Shown piece after piece: positions 1 through 10,000 of a DNA stretch of 64,000 nt. Made by a program: the position numbers and the translations under genes. The stretch is from assembly GCF_000195635.1 (NCBI RefSeq), contig NZ_GL882621.1, forward strand, positions 1 through 64,000, in the 5' to 3' direction. This DNA comes from Bacteroides fluxus YIT 12057. Lineage in GTDB: Bacteria; Bacteroidota; Bacteroidia; Bacteroidales; Bacteroidaceae. Under the pieces are notes generated by a model. It did not search any database. It had not been told where the DNA came from and saw only the letters and a list, made by a program, of their open reading frames with translations. The stretch's first letter is position 1; each line of letters opens with the position of its first letter.

Positions 1-570
1 AGTATGCACTAAATTAATTCCGCCAACAGGTTTAGTATAGTTCATGCCGAGTGCATTGCGGCCCTCATCTATCATGGCTTCGAACTCGGGATGTGAGCGT
101 ACGTTCTTGCGTGCCTCTTCCAGGCTGTCTTTCAGAAAGCAGTAAATGCGCGGATATTCTTCCGGGATATTCTTGAAGAAAGTGCTGAATGGAGGAGTGG
201 CAAATTGAGGGGTGTCCTCTGTCACCGTAAAACTGTAGGTTGGGCTCCAGGGCATTTCCTCGCCCGACTTGCTGACCGAGCGGAAACGCCAGTACCAAGT
301 GCCGGAGTCAAGTATCTGGTGCGGATTGAATACGCACCAGGGCACCGGTTTTGACAAGATGCTGCGGCTGTCTTTGAACTCTTTGTCCATTGACAGGTTG
401 AACTGTAAGAAATCTGACTGTTTTGAAGCTTTCGGAACCAGCAACGGAGCGGGATTTATATAAATGGTATGTTCCTGTTGCGGATAGGGGATTGTGCGCA
501 TAGGGTTATTCGCACATACTTGAGTGAACAATGTGCATAATAAGAACAATGTCGTAAACAGGTTTTTCAT
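1..570 (-). CDS. Heparinase II/III-like polysaccharide lyase, N-terminal part (cut by window edge)
   Basis: The reading frame starts at the ATG read leftward from 570 and is still open at base 1, so only about 190 N-terminal residues are visible. It begins with a signal peptide (MKNLFTTLFLLCTLF), then a region rich in Trp and aromatic residues (GTWYWRFRS near residue 95) and a segment reading TPPFSTFFKNIPEEYPRIYC. The same order of motifs occurs in the lyase gene at 10477-12996, so this is a paralogue with the DUF4962-like N-terminal domain that precedes heparinase II/III catalytic domains in Bacteroides. The catalytic part lies outside the window. By family it should be an exported lyase that cleaves uronic-acid glycans by beta-elimination. 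It is downstream of the HTCS gene but separated from it by a terminator and a possible promoter. Function inferred from similarity to its neighbour; substrate unknown. Confidence 0.8.
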   Translation of the reverse strand, partial: MKNLFTTLFLLCTLFTQVCANNPMRTIPYPQQEHTIYINPAPLLVPKASKQSDFLQFNLSMDKEFKDSRSILSKPVPWCVFNPHQILDSGTWYWRFRSVSKSGEEMPWSPTYSFTVTEDTPQFATPPFSTFFKNIPEEYPRIYCFLKDSLEEARKNVRSHPEFEAMIDEGRNALGMNYTKPVGGINLVHT

Positions 571-599
571 AATATAACTTCTGTGTTTTAGTTCATGGG

Positions 600-607
600 C
601 AAATGTA
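600..607 (-). promoter_or_regulatory. Possible -7 box for the partial lyase gene
   Basis: Read on the minus strand this is TACATTTG, a match to the Bacteroides -7 consensus TAnnTTTG, 30 bases before the start codon at 570. I find no good -33 TTTG at the expected distance, so the call is weak. Confidence 0.35.
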
Positions 608-749
608 GAGAATCGGGAGGTAAGGGGCTTCTCGGTTTGTGTGGGCGTGTTTTGATATGGCGCAAAAAGCTTTCAATTACGTCCTGCATGGTTGCACTTT
701 TGTGTAATATGCCTGTTGCGGAGTAGCCGATACCCCTTTCTAAAACGAA

Positions 750-789
750 ATCACCCCTGTCACGGTCTTAAACCTGTGACAGGGGTGAT
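750..789 (-). terminator. Rho-independent terminator after the HTCS gene
   Basis: A perfect 14-bp stem (bases 750-763 pair with 776-789) has a 12-base loop. On the minus strand it is followed by a T-rich run (gatttcgtttta). It lies 43 bases past the stop codon of the minus-strand regulator gene that ends at 832 and separates it from the next lyase gene. No plus-strand gene ends here. Confidence 0.8.
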
Positions 790-831
790 CTTTGTATTGG
801 AGGCGTTTTGCCAAGCCTTTCCGCTGTATTT

Positions 832-3800
832 TCAATCTTGTTGATTCTCTCCTTTCTTTCCGTACTCCGACGGCAGGCAGCCGAAATACTTCTTGAAGCT
901 GGTCGCGAAGTAAGAGGCGGTGTTGAACCCTACCATCGTGCTTACTTCCGATACCGTATATCGTCCTTCTTTCAACAGCTTGCAGGCCTTGTTGAAACGT
1001 ATCTTCCGGATGAATTCATTGGTAGATTCACCGGTCAGGGCTTTCATTTTCAGATGCAGGTTGGACCGGCTCATAAACATTTCTCGGGCAAACTCGTCGG
1101 TAGAGAATCCCACGTCATCCAAATGTTTCTCTACCACCTCTACCGCCTTTTTCAGCAATTCCTCATCCAGCGGATTGAGGGCTACTTTCTCCGGTTCTAT
1201 TTCCAGGGAGTTGGAATAATGCTCGATGGCGCGATGCCTTGTGCGGAACAGGTTTCTGATTTTGGTCGTAACCAGCGCCATCGAGAAAGGTTTGGGTATG
1301 TAATCGTCCGCACCCATCTGCAAGCCCTCTATTTGCTCCTTCAAGTCTGTTTTGGCGGAGAGCATTATCACCGGGATGTGGCAGGTGTACAAATTCTGCT
1401 TGATGTGCTTGCACAACTTCAGACCGTCCATAACAGGCATCATCACATCGGTCAGGATAAGGTCTATCTCTTGCTCCTTCAGTATGTTCAGGGCTTCTTC
1501 GCCGTTTTCCGCTTCCAGTGTCCGGTAAGATTTCCCGAGTTCGCGGCTCAGGTATTGGCGGATGTCGGCATTGTCCTCCACGATAAGGATGCTTTCACGG
1601 TTGGGCTTGCCTGGCTCTTCTGCGAAGCCTTCCGCAGCGCCTTTCGCAGCGGTCTCTTTCGCAGCCGTTTCCGTTTCTCCGGTCTCTGCGTCTGTCATGA
1701 ACATTTCCACGCTGTTGGCGGAGCGAATGGGCTGTTCGTTTTCCGTATCGGCTTCAGTGGCGAACTCTTCGGTTTTATAAGCCTCCTTGCGGCAGGGCAG
1801 ATAAATGGTGAAAGTGCTTCCGGTTCCTTCCGCACTTTCCAGCTTGACTTCTCCGTGATGCAATTCCACCAGGCGGTGTACCAGGGAAAGTCCGATGCCG
1901 GTGCCGATATGTTCGCTATCCACCTTGTAGAATCGTTCGAAGATTCTGCTTTGCTTGTGCAGGGGAATGCCTTGTCCGGTATCCTTTACTTGCAGCATCA
2001 GTCTGTCGTTTTCTTCTTTTAGCGTGACGGTGATGGATTGCCCTTCATTGGTGTATTTGAATGCGTTGGAAATCAGATTATTGGTAATCAGCTCTATATA
2101 GTTGGGATCACACAAGACTTCCCGGCCTTCCAATTCGGAGCGGAAGCTGTAAGTGATGTTCCGGCGCAGTGCCGTTCTGTCATAAAGCAGGAAGTTCTTT
2201 TTGACTACCTGGTGTATGGAAGTATATCTTACTTTGAGGTGGAACACCCCCAGTTCGGCGCGGCGGTAATCCATCAGTTGGTTGACCAGATGCAGCAAGC
2301 GGTTGGTATTCTTCTGTACATGTTCCAGTTGCTTGTGTATCCATCGGTCATTCACTTTGTCGAGTACCTCTTGCAGAGGAGCCAGTATCATGGTAAGTGG
2401 GGTACGCAGCTCGTGTGAGATGTTGATGAAGAACTGGAGTTTCATTTCGTTCAGCTCCTGCTGCCGTTTCTTGTCGGCAAGTTCCATACGTATCTGCGCC
2501 TGCATGCTCTTGCGCATCCAGAAGTAGTAGAAAACGAAAGCCGTGGTCGCGACGAAGAGGGCTATGAACAACAGGATGGCCCACCAGGTCTTGTACCAGA
2601 CGGGAAGAACTTTGATTTCCAGCTCCGTGGGAACTTCATTCCATTTTCCGTCACTGTTGGCGGCTTTTACCAGAAAGCGGTAAGTGCCTTGCGGCAGGTT
2701 TGAATAGGAGACGATGCGGGAATTGTTGGCATAATACCATTCCCGGTCATACCCTTCCAGCATGTAGGCAAAGGTGTTGTGATTGCCGGATATGTAGTTA
2801 GACACCACGAACTCCAATGAGAACATGGACTGTGTGGCAGCCAGCGTAATGCTTTTGGTCTCGTTGATACTTTTTTTCAATATGCCGCTGCCGTCTCCCG
2901 GACTGACCGTTTTGTTGAACAGTTTCAGGCGGTTGATGACGGCGGACGGTGTATAGGGATTGTCCGGCAACTGTTCCGGTTGGAAGGCCGTAATCCCGTT
3001 GATACCTCCAAAATACATCAGTCCCTCACGGGTGTGGCAATAGGCGTTGTTGGCAAACTGGTTGCTCTGTATGCCGTCATTGCTCGTATAGTTTCTGAAC
3101 TTCTCTGTCTGCGGTTGGAAACGACTCAGCCCTTTGTCCGTGCTTAGCCAAAGATAGCCGTATGAGTCTTCCATGATGCCATGCACCATGTTGTTGGGAA
3201 GCCCTTGTGACGTGGTGTATTGTTTCAGTTCTTGGGTTTTCTCGTCGAAACGGTAGAAGCCGTCACGGGTACCTATCCAGAATACACCGTTCTGTTTGGA
3301 TTCGCGTACGCAATTGATGATTTTGCGGGTGACGGGAGATTGTTCCGGCAGGATGGGGCAATGCAGCAACTGTCCATCCTTTTCGGTATATACAGCCAGT
3401 CCTTTCTCGCCTATCATCCAGAGGCGGCGTTTGCTGTCGCGCAGGATGTCGGTTACTTGGTTATGCTGGAAGGGAGTTCCGTCTGCTTGAGTGTTGACTT
3501 GCGTGTATGTCCTGTTCTTAGGGTTGAAACGCAGCAATTGGCTTATTCCGCTCACCCAGAATTCACCGTTTTCTGTAGGCTCGAGTGTGTAGATGTTGTG
3601 GCTTTTGGGTTGGTTGATGGTTTCGATATGCCCCGTTTTCCGGTTCAGGATGCTGAGGCCGCCGGTATGCGTGCCTATATACACCAGGTCGTTCTTTTCG
3701 TCTATATAGATTGCCTTTATATCGTTGGATCCCAATCCTTCTTTTTTTGTGTAATGCCGGAAGCTGCGGGTACGAGGATTGTAGAAATTCACTCCACCGC

Positions 3801-4917
3801 TGTTTGTGCCTATCCAGAGGTTTCTTTGTCCATCTTCCCGGATGCATCCTATGATGTTGCAGTTCAGTGAATTTCCTTTGGCGGTGAATTGGATATTGGT
3901 GAAACGGTCTTTGAAGGGATGATAATAATTCAATCCTCCGAAATAGGTACCCAGCCACATACCGCCTTGTGCATCCATGAAAATGTCCCGCACGGAGGTT
4001 TGTGAGAGGCTGCCGCTTTCCAGCGGGTTGCTGGCATAAACGTAGAAATTGTCGTTTTCCTCGTTATAGATGTTCAGTGAACTCAGCGTTCCTATCCACA
4101 ATTCGTTTTGCGAGTCGAGGCAAAGCGAGCGGATATAGTTGGAACTGATGGAGTTCTTGCTTTCAGGCTGATGGGTATAGCTCTTTATTTCCCGGGTTTG
4201 GGGGTTGATGCGGAACAGCCCGTTTCCTTCGGTCCCTATCCATAGGCTTATGGGAGACTGTTGCAGGATGGAGTATATCTCTTTGCCTTTCAGTGCTTCC
4301 GGTGCAAAGCTTTCCAGTTTGCCTGTTTGGGTGGAATATATGAATAGCCCTTGCATGGTGGCTATATAAATATGCTCGTCTTGCCGGTAAATGGTGGTGG
4401 GCACAATGGAGGAGAGGGCGGGGGAGGGCAGTTCTTCGGAGAACTGCCGGGTTTTCGTGTCAAACAGCAACAGTCTCTTTTTCCGGATGCAAAGCAGCAG
4501 TTTGTCGTCTATTTCCACGATGCTGTTTACCGTAAGTTTTTCTCCTTCCTCCGTGAAGCTGAAGTTCTCGAAGCGATTCATGCCGGCATCATAGAGGGAC
4601 AACCCTTCGTTGGTTCCTGCCCAGATGCGGCCTTGCCGGTCTGTGATGCAGGTACGGATGACGTCGTTGCCTATGCTGCAAGAATCTTGTTCGTTGTGCT
4701 GATAGACGGTAAAGTCGTAGCCGTCGAACTTGTTCAGCCCGTTGTGGGTAGCGAACCACATGTTGCCTTGTTCGTCTTGTGTGATGTCGACTACGGTGCT
4801 TTGCGATAATCCCTCGTTGAGTCCGATATGCACAAAATTAATGGGAGCCGGTTTTTGTGCACGGAGTGAGAAAACCAGCAGATTAATCCCTAAAAGGCAT
4901 AGTAAGATTCTTGTCAT
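832..4917 (-). CDS. Hybrid two-component system regulator (HTCS) of PUL 1
   Basis: One-protein sensor and transcription factor of 1361 residues. In order: signal peptide (MTRILLCLLGINLLVFSLRA); about 700 residues of periplasmic beta-propeller repeats of the two-component-regulator type (repeats such as MWFATHNGLNKFDGYD, IWAGTNEGLSLYD); a Y_Y_Y domain; a membrane helix near 778-800; a histidine kinase with phospho-accepting H835 (NISHELRTPL) and ATP-binding motifs DTGQGIP and GTGIGLSLV; a receiver domain with D1157 (LTDVMMPVMDG); and a C-terminal AraC-type DNA-binding domain (about 1277-1350). By family it binds an oligosaccharide in the periplasm and activates its PUL, here most likely the SusCD, lyase and sulfatase genes upstream. 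The linker between kinase and receiver is unusually rich in Ala and Glu. It has its own terminator at 750-789. Confident. Confidence 0.96.
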   Translation of the reverse strand: MTRILLCLLGINLLVFSLRAQKPAPINFVHIGLNEGLSQSTVVDITQDEQGNMWFATHNGLNKFDGYDFTVYQHNEQDSCSIGNDVIRTCITDRQGRIWAGTNEGLSLYDAGMNRFENFSFTEEGEKLTVNSIVEIDDKLLLCIRKKRLLLFDTKTRQFSEELPSPALSSIVPTTIYRQDEHIYIATMQGLFIYSTQTGKLESFAPEALKGKEIYSILQQSPISLWIGTEGNGLFRINPQTREIKSYTHQPESKNSISSNYIRSLCLDSQNELWIGTLSSLNIYNEENDNFYVYASNPLESGSLSQTSVRDIFMDAQGGMWLGTYFGGLNYYHPFKDRFTNIQFTAKGNSLNCNIIGCIREDGQRNLWIGTNSGGVNFYNPRTRSFRHYTKKEGLGSNDIKAIYIDEKNDLVYIGTHTGGLSILNRKTGHIETINQPKSHNIYTLEPTENGEFWVSGISQLLRFNPKNRTYTQVNTQADGTPFQHNQVTDILRDSKRRLWMIGEKGLAVYTEKDGQLLHCPILPEQSPVTRKIINCVRESKQNGVFWIGTRDGFYRFDEKTQELKQYTTSQGLPNNMVHGIMEDSYGYLWLSTDKGLSRFQPQTEKFRNYTSNDGIQSNQFANNAYCHTREGLMYFGGINGITAFQPEQLPDNPYTPSAVINRLKLFNKTVSPGDGSGILKKSINETKSITLAATQSMFSLEFVVSNYISGNHNTFAYMLEGYDREWYYANNSRIVSYSNLPQGTYRFLVKAANSDGKWNEVPTELEIKVLPVWYKTWWAILLFIALFVATTAFVFYYFWMRKSMQAQIRMELADKKRQQELNEMKLQFFINISHELRTPLTMILAPLQEVLDKVNDRWIHKQLEHVQKNTNRLLHLVNQLMDYRRAELGVFHLKVRYTSIHQVVKKNFLLYDRTALRRNITYSFRSELEGREVLCDPNYIELITNNLISNAFKYTNEGQSITVTLKEENDRLMLQVKDTGQGIPLHKQSRIFERFYKVDSEHIGTGIGLSLVHRLVELHHGEVKLESAEGTGSTFTIYLPCRKEAYKTEEFATEADTENEQPIRSANSVEMFMTDAETGETETAAKETAAKGAAEGFAEEPGKPNRESILIVEDNADIRQYLSRELGKSYRTLEAENGEEALNILKEQEIDLILTDVMMPVMDGLKLCKHIKQNLYTCHIPVIMLSAKTDLKEQIEGLQMGADDYIPKPFSMALVTTKIRNLFRTRHRAIEHYSNSLEIEPEKVALNPLDEELLKKAVEVVEKHLDDVGFSTDEFAREMFMSRSNLHLKMKALTGESTNEFIRKIRFNKACKLLKEGRYTVSEVSTMVGFNTASYFATSFKKYFGCLPSEYGKKGENQQD

Positions 4918-5290
4918 TTTACGGTGCGTGTAAAAGTTCTGTCACAAAAGTAGAAATTATCGGGGAGAATGGCAATAAAAAGGTGTTTTATCTTCATTCT
5001 TTTCTTCTTTACTTATATGGGATAGAAGATGCCGGCATAGGGGGATTATAAAAAGACAAGAGGAACTTTGGTTTCCGGGAACTATATGCCGATATTGTCT
5101 GTGCCCTCACTGCAAGGTTGGTGCATATCATTTGCAAAGTTTTTTAGTGGTAGTACATTGAATGATAATGTATTGACGATGGAAGGAAACCGAATCGATT
5201 GCCGGTTTTAAAGGTTAGTGATTGAATCGGCTGCCTGCTTGTGTTTGCTGAGGAAAGCGCAGAGCCGGTCTGCTTGTTGTGCTGATAATA
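4918..5290. other. Intergenic region between SusD and HTCS genes
   Basis: Between the SusCD terminator (5291-5338) and the HTCS start there are about 370 bases. A small open frame on the minus strand (5144-5341) overlaps the terminator hairpin and has no recognisable features. Apart from the possible -7 box at 4945-4952 I see nothing functional. Confidence 0.5.
4945..4952 (-). promoter_or_regulatory. Possible -7 box for the HTCS gene
   Basis: On the minus strand this reads TACTTTTG, matching TAnnTTTG, 27 bases before the ATG at 4917. No clear -33 box is seen. Confidence 0.4.
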
Positions 5291-5338
5291 CAGAAGAGGC
5301 TGTCTTGGTTTTCTATTTTGAAGTGACAGCTTCTTCTG
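5291..5338 (-). terminator. Terminator of the SusC-SusD transcript
   Basis: Bases 5291-5304 pair with 5325-5338 over 14 bp with one G-T wobble and a 20-base loop. It sits 24 bases past the SusD stop codon. The T-tract on the minus strand is weak (tattatc), so termination may be partial. Confidence 0.6.
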
Positions 5339-5361
5339 CATTATAAAGGATTAAAGTCTGT

Positions 5362-7047
5362 TTAGTATCCGTTATTGTTCTTTCCCTCCAGTTTCGGGTT
5401 ACTTTGTATTTCGGCCAAGGGGATGGGCAGCAGTTCGTGCTTGCCTGTCACGAAATTCTGATAAGCGGGATAGGGTTTGTTATCTTTCTTGTTGACAGAA
5501 CTCTTCTCGCCAAAAAGTTTCAAAGCATCGGCAAGTACTCCCCAACGAATGAGGTCGAACTTGCGTTGTCCTTCAAAGGAAAGCTCGAAACCGCGTTCCC
5601 AGTAGAGGGCGGTGCGGAACTTGCCTTGTGCATCGCCGTCGCTGATGAAAGGCAAGGCATGGGTTTTCTTGCGGGCAGCCATCAGTTCTTCGTAGTTGGC
5701 ATCGGTGTAGGCGGTGGCTCCGGCACGCTGGCGCACGTTGTTCAACAAGCGCCAGGCTTCAGGAGTACTGCCTGTTTCGTTGTAGGCTTCAGCAGCCATC
5801 AGCACTACGTCGGCATAGCGCAGTACACAAAGGTTCACGTCACCATAGTTCATGTTTTTGTTACGTGTTTCGGGAGTCATCCATTCACGTCTCCATTTGC
5901 CCGGATACCACGAACCGGCACTCCGTTCTTGTTTCGTATGTTGATTGTTCGCCCATGTATAGCGGTAGGTGCAGATACTTACGTCGCGGCGGGCATCGCT
6001 CTCCTCAAAGAAGGCTTTCCATTCGGGCACGGTAATGAAAAAGCCGTTGGCACGTCCCATGTAGTTGTTCGCTTCGGTAGGAGAGATGCCGGTTGGCTCG
6101 GCTACCTGCGGTCCGTTATAGATTCCCCATGCGCCACCGTTACGGCTGCCTTGCTGATGGAAGAAAGCTATCTCGAATATGCTTTCCTTGCTATTGAGTA
6201 CTCCCTCGGAATAGGATTTGAATAGAGCCTCGTAGCCGCCGTCATAGAAACCGTGATAACCGTTCTTCTGAATCTCTTCCCACTCGTTGAGCACGGCTTC
6301 AAAGTAGCGCTTGCGAGTGGCATCATCTGGGCGGGTCATTTGCCCGTTTTGCTGCAAGCTGTAGCCGGCACGTTGTAGCCATACACGCATCAGCAAGGCG
6401 CGGGCAGCACCCTGCGTAGCCCGTTCGGGCGACGAGGCGGCAGTGGCCCACTCCAAGTTGCTCTTGGCAAAGTTGAGGTCTTCGATAATTTGGTCATAGA
6501 TAAGCTCACGGTTTACTCTGCCACCGAAAGCGTCGTCATAACCGGAAGAGTAGTCGGTCTTAAAAGGTACGTCACCCCAATACTTCACCAGATCAAAGGC
6601 AAGAAAGGCACGCAGGAAGCGGGCTTCGCCTTCCAGGGCATACAGGTTCTTGTTCTCTCCATAACCGTCCATACCTTGAATACCACTGATGGTCATGTTA
6701 GCACGGTCGATGCCTTGATATTTCAGCGCCCACAGCCACTTTACCCATTCGTTGGTAGAGCTTGTGGTATAGTGTACCATGTCACAAATCTGGTTGTCCG
6801 AACCCGTACGTGCCAGATAGTAAGTGTCGTCTGAAGCGTGTGCGGCCATTTCGTAATACCCGTAGTGGCGGTAGTCTGAAATGGAATTATAAATACCCAT
6901 GATGGCCATGTCCGCTTTTGCCTCCGTACTGAAGAATCCGTCTTTGTCATAGCTTGAATTAGGCTTTTCAGTCAGCATGTCTTCACATGAAGCAAAGAAC
7001 ACGGTCAGCAGCGTGAGTGCTGTATATAGTAAGTTATACTTTTTCAT
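5362..7047 (-). CDS. SusD-like surface glycan-binding lipoprotein (PUL 1)
   Basis: A 561-residue protein with a lipoprotein signal (MKKYNLLYTALTLLTVFFASC; lipid-carrying Cys at 21). The RagB/SusD body follows, with the usual N-terminal TPR-like segment (AIMGIYNSISDY), ADVVLMAAEAYNETG near 410, and the C-terminal stretch ALYWERGFELSFEGQRKFDLIRWG. Family role: an outer-membrane lipoprotein that forms the lid over its SusC transporter and captures oligosaccharides at the cell surface. It starts 20 bases after the SusC stop, so the two are co-transcribed, and a hairpin follows it. The glycan cannot be read from the sequence, but the nearby lyases and sulfatase suggest an acidic glycan. Confidence 0.95.
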   Translation of the reverse strand: MKKYNLLYTALTLLTVFFASCEDMLTEKPNSSYDKDGFFSTEAKADMAIMGIYNSISDYRHYGYYEMAAHASDDTYYLARTGSDNQICDMVHYTTSSTNEWVKWLWALKYQGIDRANMTISGIQGMDGYGENKNLYALEGEARFLRAFLAFDLVKYWGDVPFKTDYSSGYDDAFGGRVNRELIYDQIIEDLNFAKSNLEWATAASSPERATQGAARALLMRVWLQRAGYSLQQNGQMTRPDDATRKRYFEAVLNEWEEIQKNGYHGFYDGGYEALFKSYSEGVLNSKESIFEIAFFHQQGSRNGGAWGIYNGPQVAEPTGISPTEANNYMGRANGFFITVPEWKAFFEESDARRDVSICTYRYTWANNQHTKQERSAGSWYPGKWRREWMTPETRNKNMNYGDVNLCVLRYADVVLMAAEAYNETGSTPEAWRLLNNVRQRAGATAYTDANYEELMAARKKTHALPFISDGDAQGKFRTALYWERGFELSFEGQRKFDLIRWGVLADALKLFGEKSSVNKKDNKPYPAYQNFVTGKHELLPIPLAEIQSNPKLEGKNNNGY

Positions 7048-7067
7048 ATCTTGTAATGGTTAAGAGG

Positions 7068-10000
7068 TTAGTATGCAATGTTTATACCGAAAATGAAGGA
7101 ACGGCTGCGTGGATAAGCACCGAAGTCCACACCGGGGGTCAACGGACTTCTCATGTTGGACACTTCAGGATCAAATCCTGTATAGGGAGTCCAGACAAAG
7201 AGATTGCTTCCGGTTGCATAAAGGCGGATGTTGCTAAGTCCTACTTTCTTAATCATCTGTTTGGGAAATGTGTATCCCAGTGTCACATTGCTCAAACGCA
7301 GGTAAGAGGCATCTTCCACTGCCCATGAATGGACATACATGTTGCCTTGTTGGTTGTCGTGCCAGGAGGCGATGGTCTTTCCCGCATTCATGGTGGTCAG
7401 GGTTTCGGGGTCGGTCACCTTGTTGCCCTGCGCGTCGATGGTTATCCAGCGGTTGTGGCTGTTCATCATTTCCAGTGCATTGTAGTTCTCGCGTCCCACT
7501 TTGGTTGTGACCAGCTTGGTGGCGTTCAGCACCTCGTTGCCGTAGCTGAAGGTGAAGAATACGCTCAAGTCGAATCCCTTGTAGGTGAAATTGTTGTTCA
7601 GACCTCCGTAGAACTTCGGAGAGGCATTGCCGATGACGGTCATGTCATTTGCGTCGATTACGCCGTTACCGTCCTGATTCTTGAACTTCCAGTCACCCGG
7701 CTGCACGTCCTTGCGGTGGGCGGCGATACCTTCTTTCAATGTGTAGGTCTTGGTAGCGGCATCGTAGTCGAAATCGCTTACTTGATACAGCCCTTCGGTA
7801 ACATATCCGTAGAACTGGCCGAGTGACTCGCCTACGGCAATGCGGTGCGTGCTACTGTTATAACCGAACTTGGCTTCGTAAAGCTGTATCTGTTCGCCGG
7901 TCAGCGCCTCTACGGTATTCTTGTTGTGCGACAAGGTCAGCGTGGTGTTCCAGCTGAAGTTCTTGGTCACGATGTTCTGTGTGTTGATGGATAGGTCGAT
8001 ACCTATGTTCTTGGTTTCGCCGGCATTTACCACCATGGTTTCGTAACCGGAAGACAAGGGCAGCTTGGCGTTCAACAGCAGGTTGCTGCTTCGGTTGATG
8101 TAGAATTCCGGAGAGACGGTGATGCGTTGGTTCAGGAATCCGAAGTCAAAACCGAGGTTGAAAGTCTTGTTTGCTTCCCACTTCAAATCATCGTTGGGAA
8201 TAACAGCCGAGGCATAACCCGGTACCAGACTGCTGCCCATAGCGGTAAGGATGGAGTTGAACAGAGCCAGACTGTTGTAACTGCCGATACGGTTGTTGCC
8301 TGCCAGACCATAGCCGATGCGGAATTTCAAGTCGGAGAAGATGTTCAGGTTTTTAATAAACTCTTCTTCGCCCAAACGCCAGGCTGCCGATACGGCAGGA
8401 AAGATACCCCACTTGTTGTTCTTGCTGAATTTGGACGATCCGTCGGCACGAAGCGTGGTGCTGAAGAGATACTTGTCTGCATAGTCGTAGTTGACACGTC
8501 CGAAGAAAGAGAGCAGGTTGTCGTCGTCGTTCAAGAAAGAGTCGGAGGCAGACGGAGTGCCCAAGCCTATGTCGTCCAGTTGGAAGTCGTCGGTAGGCAG
8601 GTCGCTTACCTCGGTATGCACGTAGCGGGTCCAGCGGTGTACATACTCCTGACCCAGTTGGGCGGTCAAATCGTGTTTCTTATTGAAAGTCTTCTCGTAG
8701 GTCAATACGTTGGATGTCTGGAAACTGCCTTCCTCGGTATTGCGGATGGAGCCGTAAATGCCGTTACGCTTGCCCATGATGGACTGGTCGCCATAGAACA
8801 GTTCGCGACGCTGGGCGCGGTAGCGCATACCGGTGGAATTGCGGAAAGTCAGCCCTTTCATCAGTTTGAAGGTCAGTCCGCCGTTTGCCTGGAAAGTACG
8901 GATTTCGCGGTCGTCCTTCTCTTCGGCAGCATTGATAAGCGGGTTCTGCATCGTATTGCCTTGCTCGTCCACCAAAACCGGGTCTTCGCCTTCCAGCAAA
9001 TCCTGGTCGCTGCCCTGTATGCCGATGGTGGGACGGTATTGCAGAATCTGCGCCATCTTGTTGAAACGTGCATCGGTGTTGCTGCCGCCATCGTTGGTAC
9101 CGTTGCCGGCAACCCCTGCACCGTAAATGCTGCGCTGGTCGTAAGTGATACGTCCGTTCACGCTCAGGCGGTCGTTCAGTTTGCTGTTCAGATTGAACGA
9201 GATGTTATGCTTGTCGCTTCCGCTATGTACCATGGCGCCCTCGTCTTTGTTGTAGTTGTAGGAAAGGCTGTACTTGGTACGGTCGTTTCCGCCACTGAAG
9301 GCTGCACGATAGTTCTGTGTCCAGGTGGTGCGTCCCATGGTTTCGTCCAGCCAGTCCAGTCCCGGACGGTTATGGTAGTTCTCGCCTATCTCCAGAAAGC
9401 TGCCGTATCTTTTTTGCCAACTGATCATTCCTTCCTCATTGAGAAGATACATGCTGCGTTCGTAGTCTGCCAGCACAAACTCTTCGGGATTAAGTACTTT
9501 CAGGGGATTGGCGAGTTTGCGGAAGCCTACGTAGGCATCGAATGTCACGGTTCCCTTGCCGCCATCGTTACTCTTGCCGCCTTTGGTGGTAATCAGGACT
9601 ACACCATTGGCACCCCGCGCACCATAGATGGCAGTGGCAGAAGCGTCTTTCAGTACGTCGATGCTCTCGATGTCAGCGGGATCAAGGCTTGACATGCCGT
9701 CTTCTGTGGGGAATCCGTCAATGACGTAGAGCGGCTCGTTGCTTTGTGTGATAGAGATACCACCGCGCACGCGGATGGATGCTTCGGCACCCGGCTGCCC
9801 GTCGGTCTGTATGATTTGTACACCTGCCAGACGGCCTGCCAATGCTTGTGTGGCATCGGCTGTGGGGGTTTTCAACAGTTCGTCGCTCTTGACGGAAGCG
9901 ACGGAGCCGGTCAGGTCTTTCCGTTTCACGGTGGCATAACCTACCACAACTACTTCCTCCAGCAACAGGTTGTCAGCTTTCATAGTCACATCAATCTTCG

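Noticed and set aside
808-2022. 404-codon open frame on the plus strand
   Set aside because: It lies entirely opposite the kinase-receiver part of the HTCS, has low-complexity composition without any motif, and reads as a shadow of the real gene.
5144-5341. 65-codon minus-strand gene between SusD and HTCS
   Set aside because: It overlaps the SusCD terminator, has no promoter, and its composition is not protein-like.
8127-9692. 521-codon plus-strand open frame
   Set aside because: Antisense to the SusC barrel; Val/Gly-rich shadow without signal or motif.
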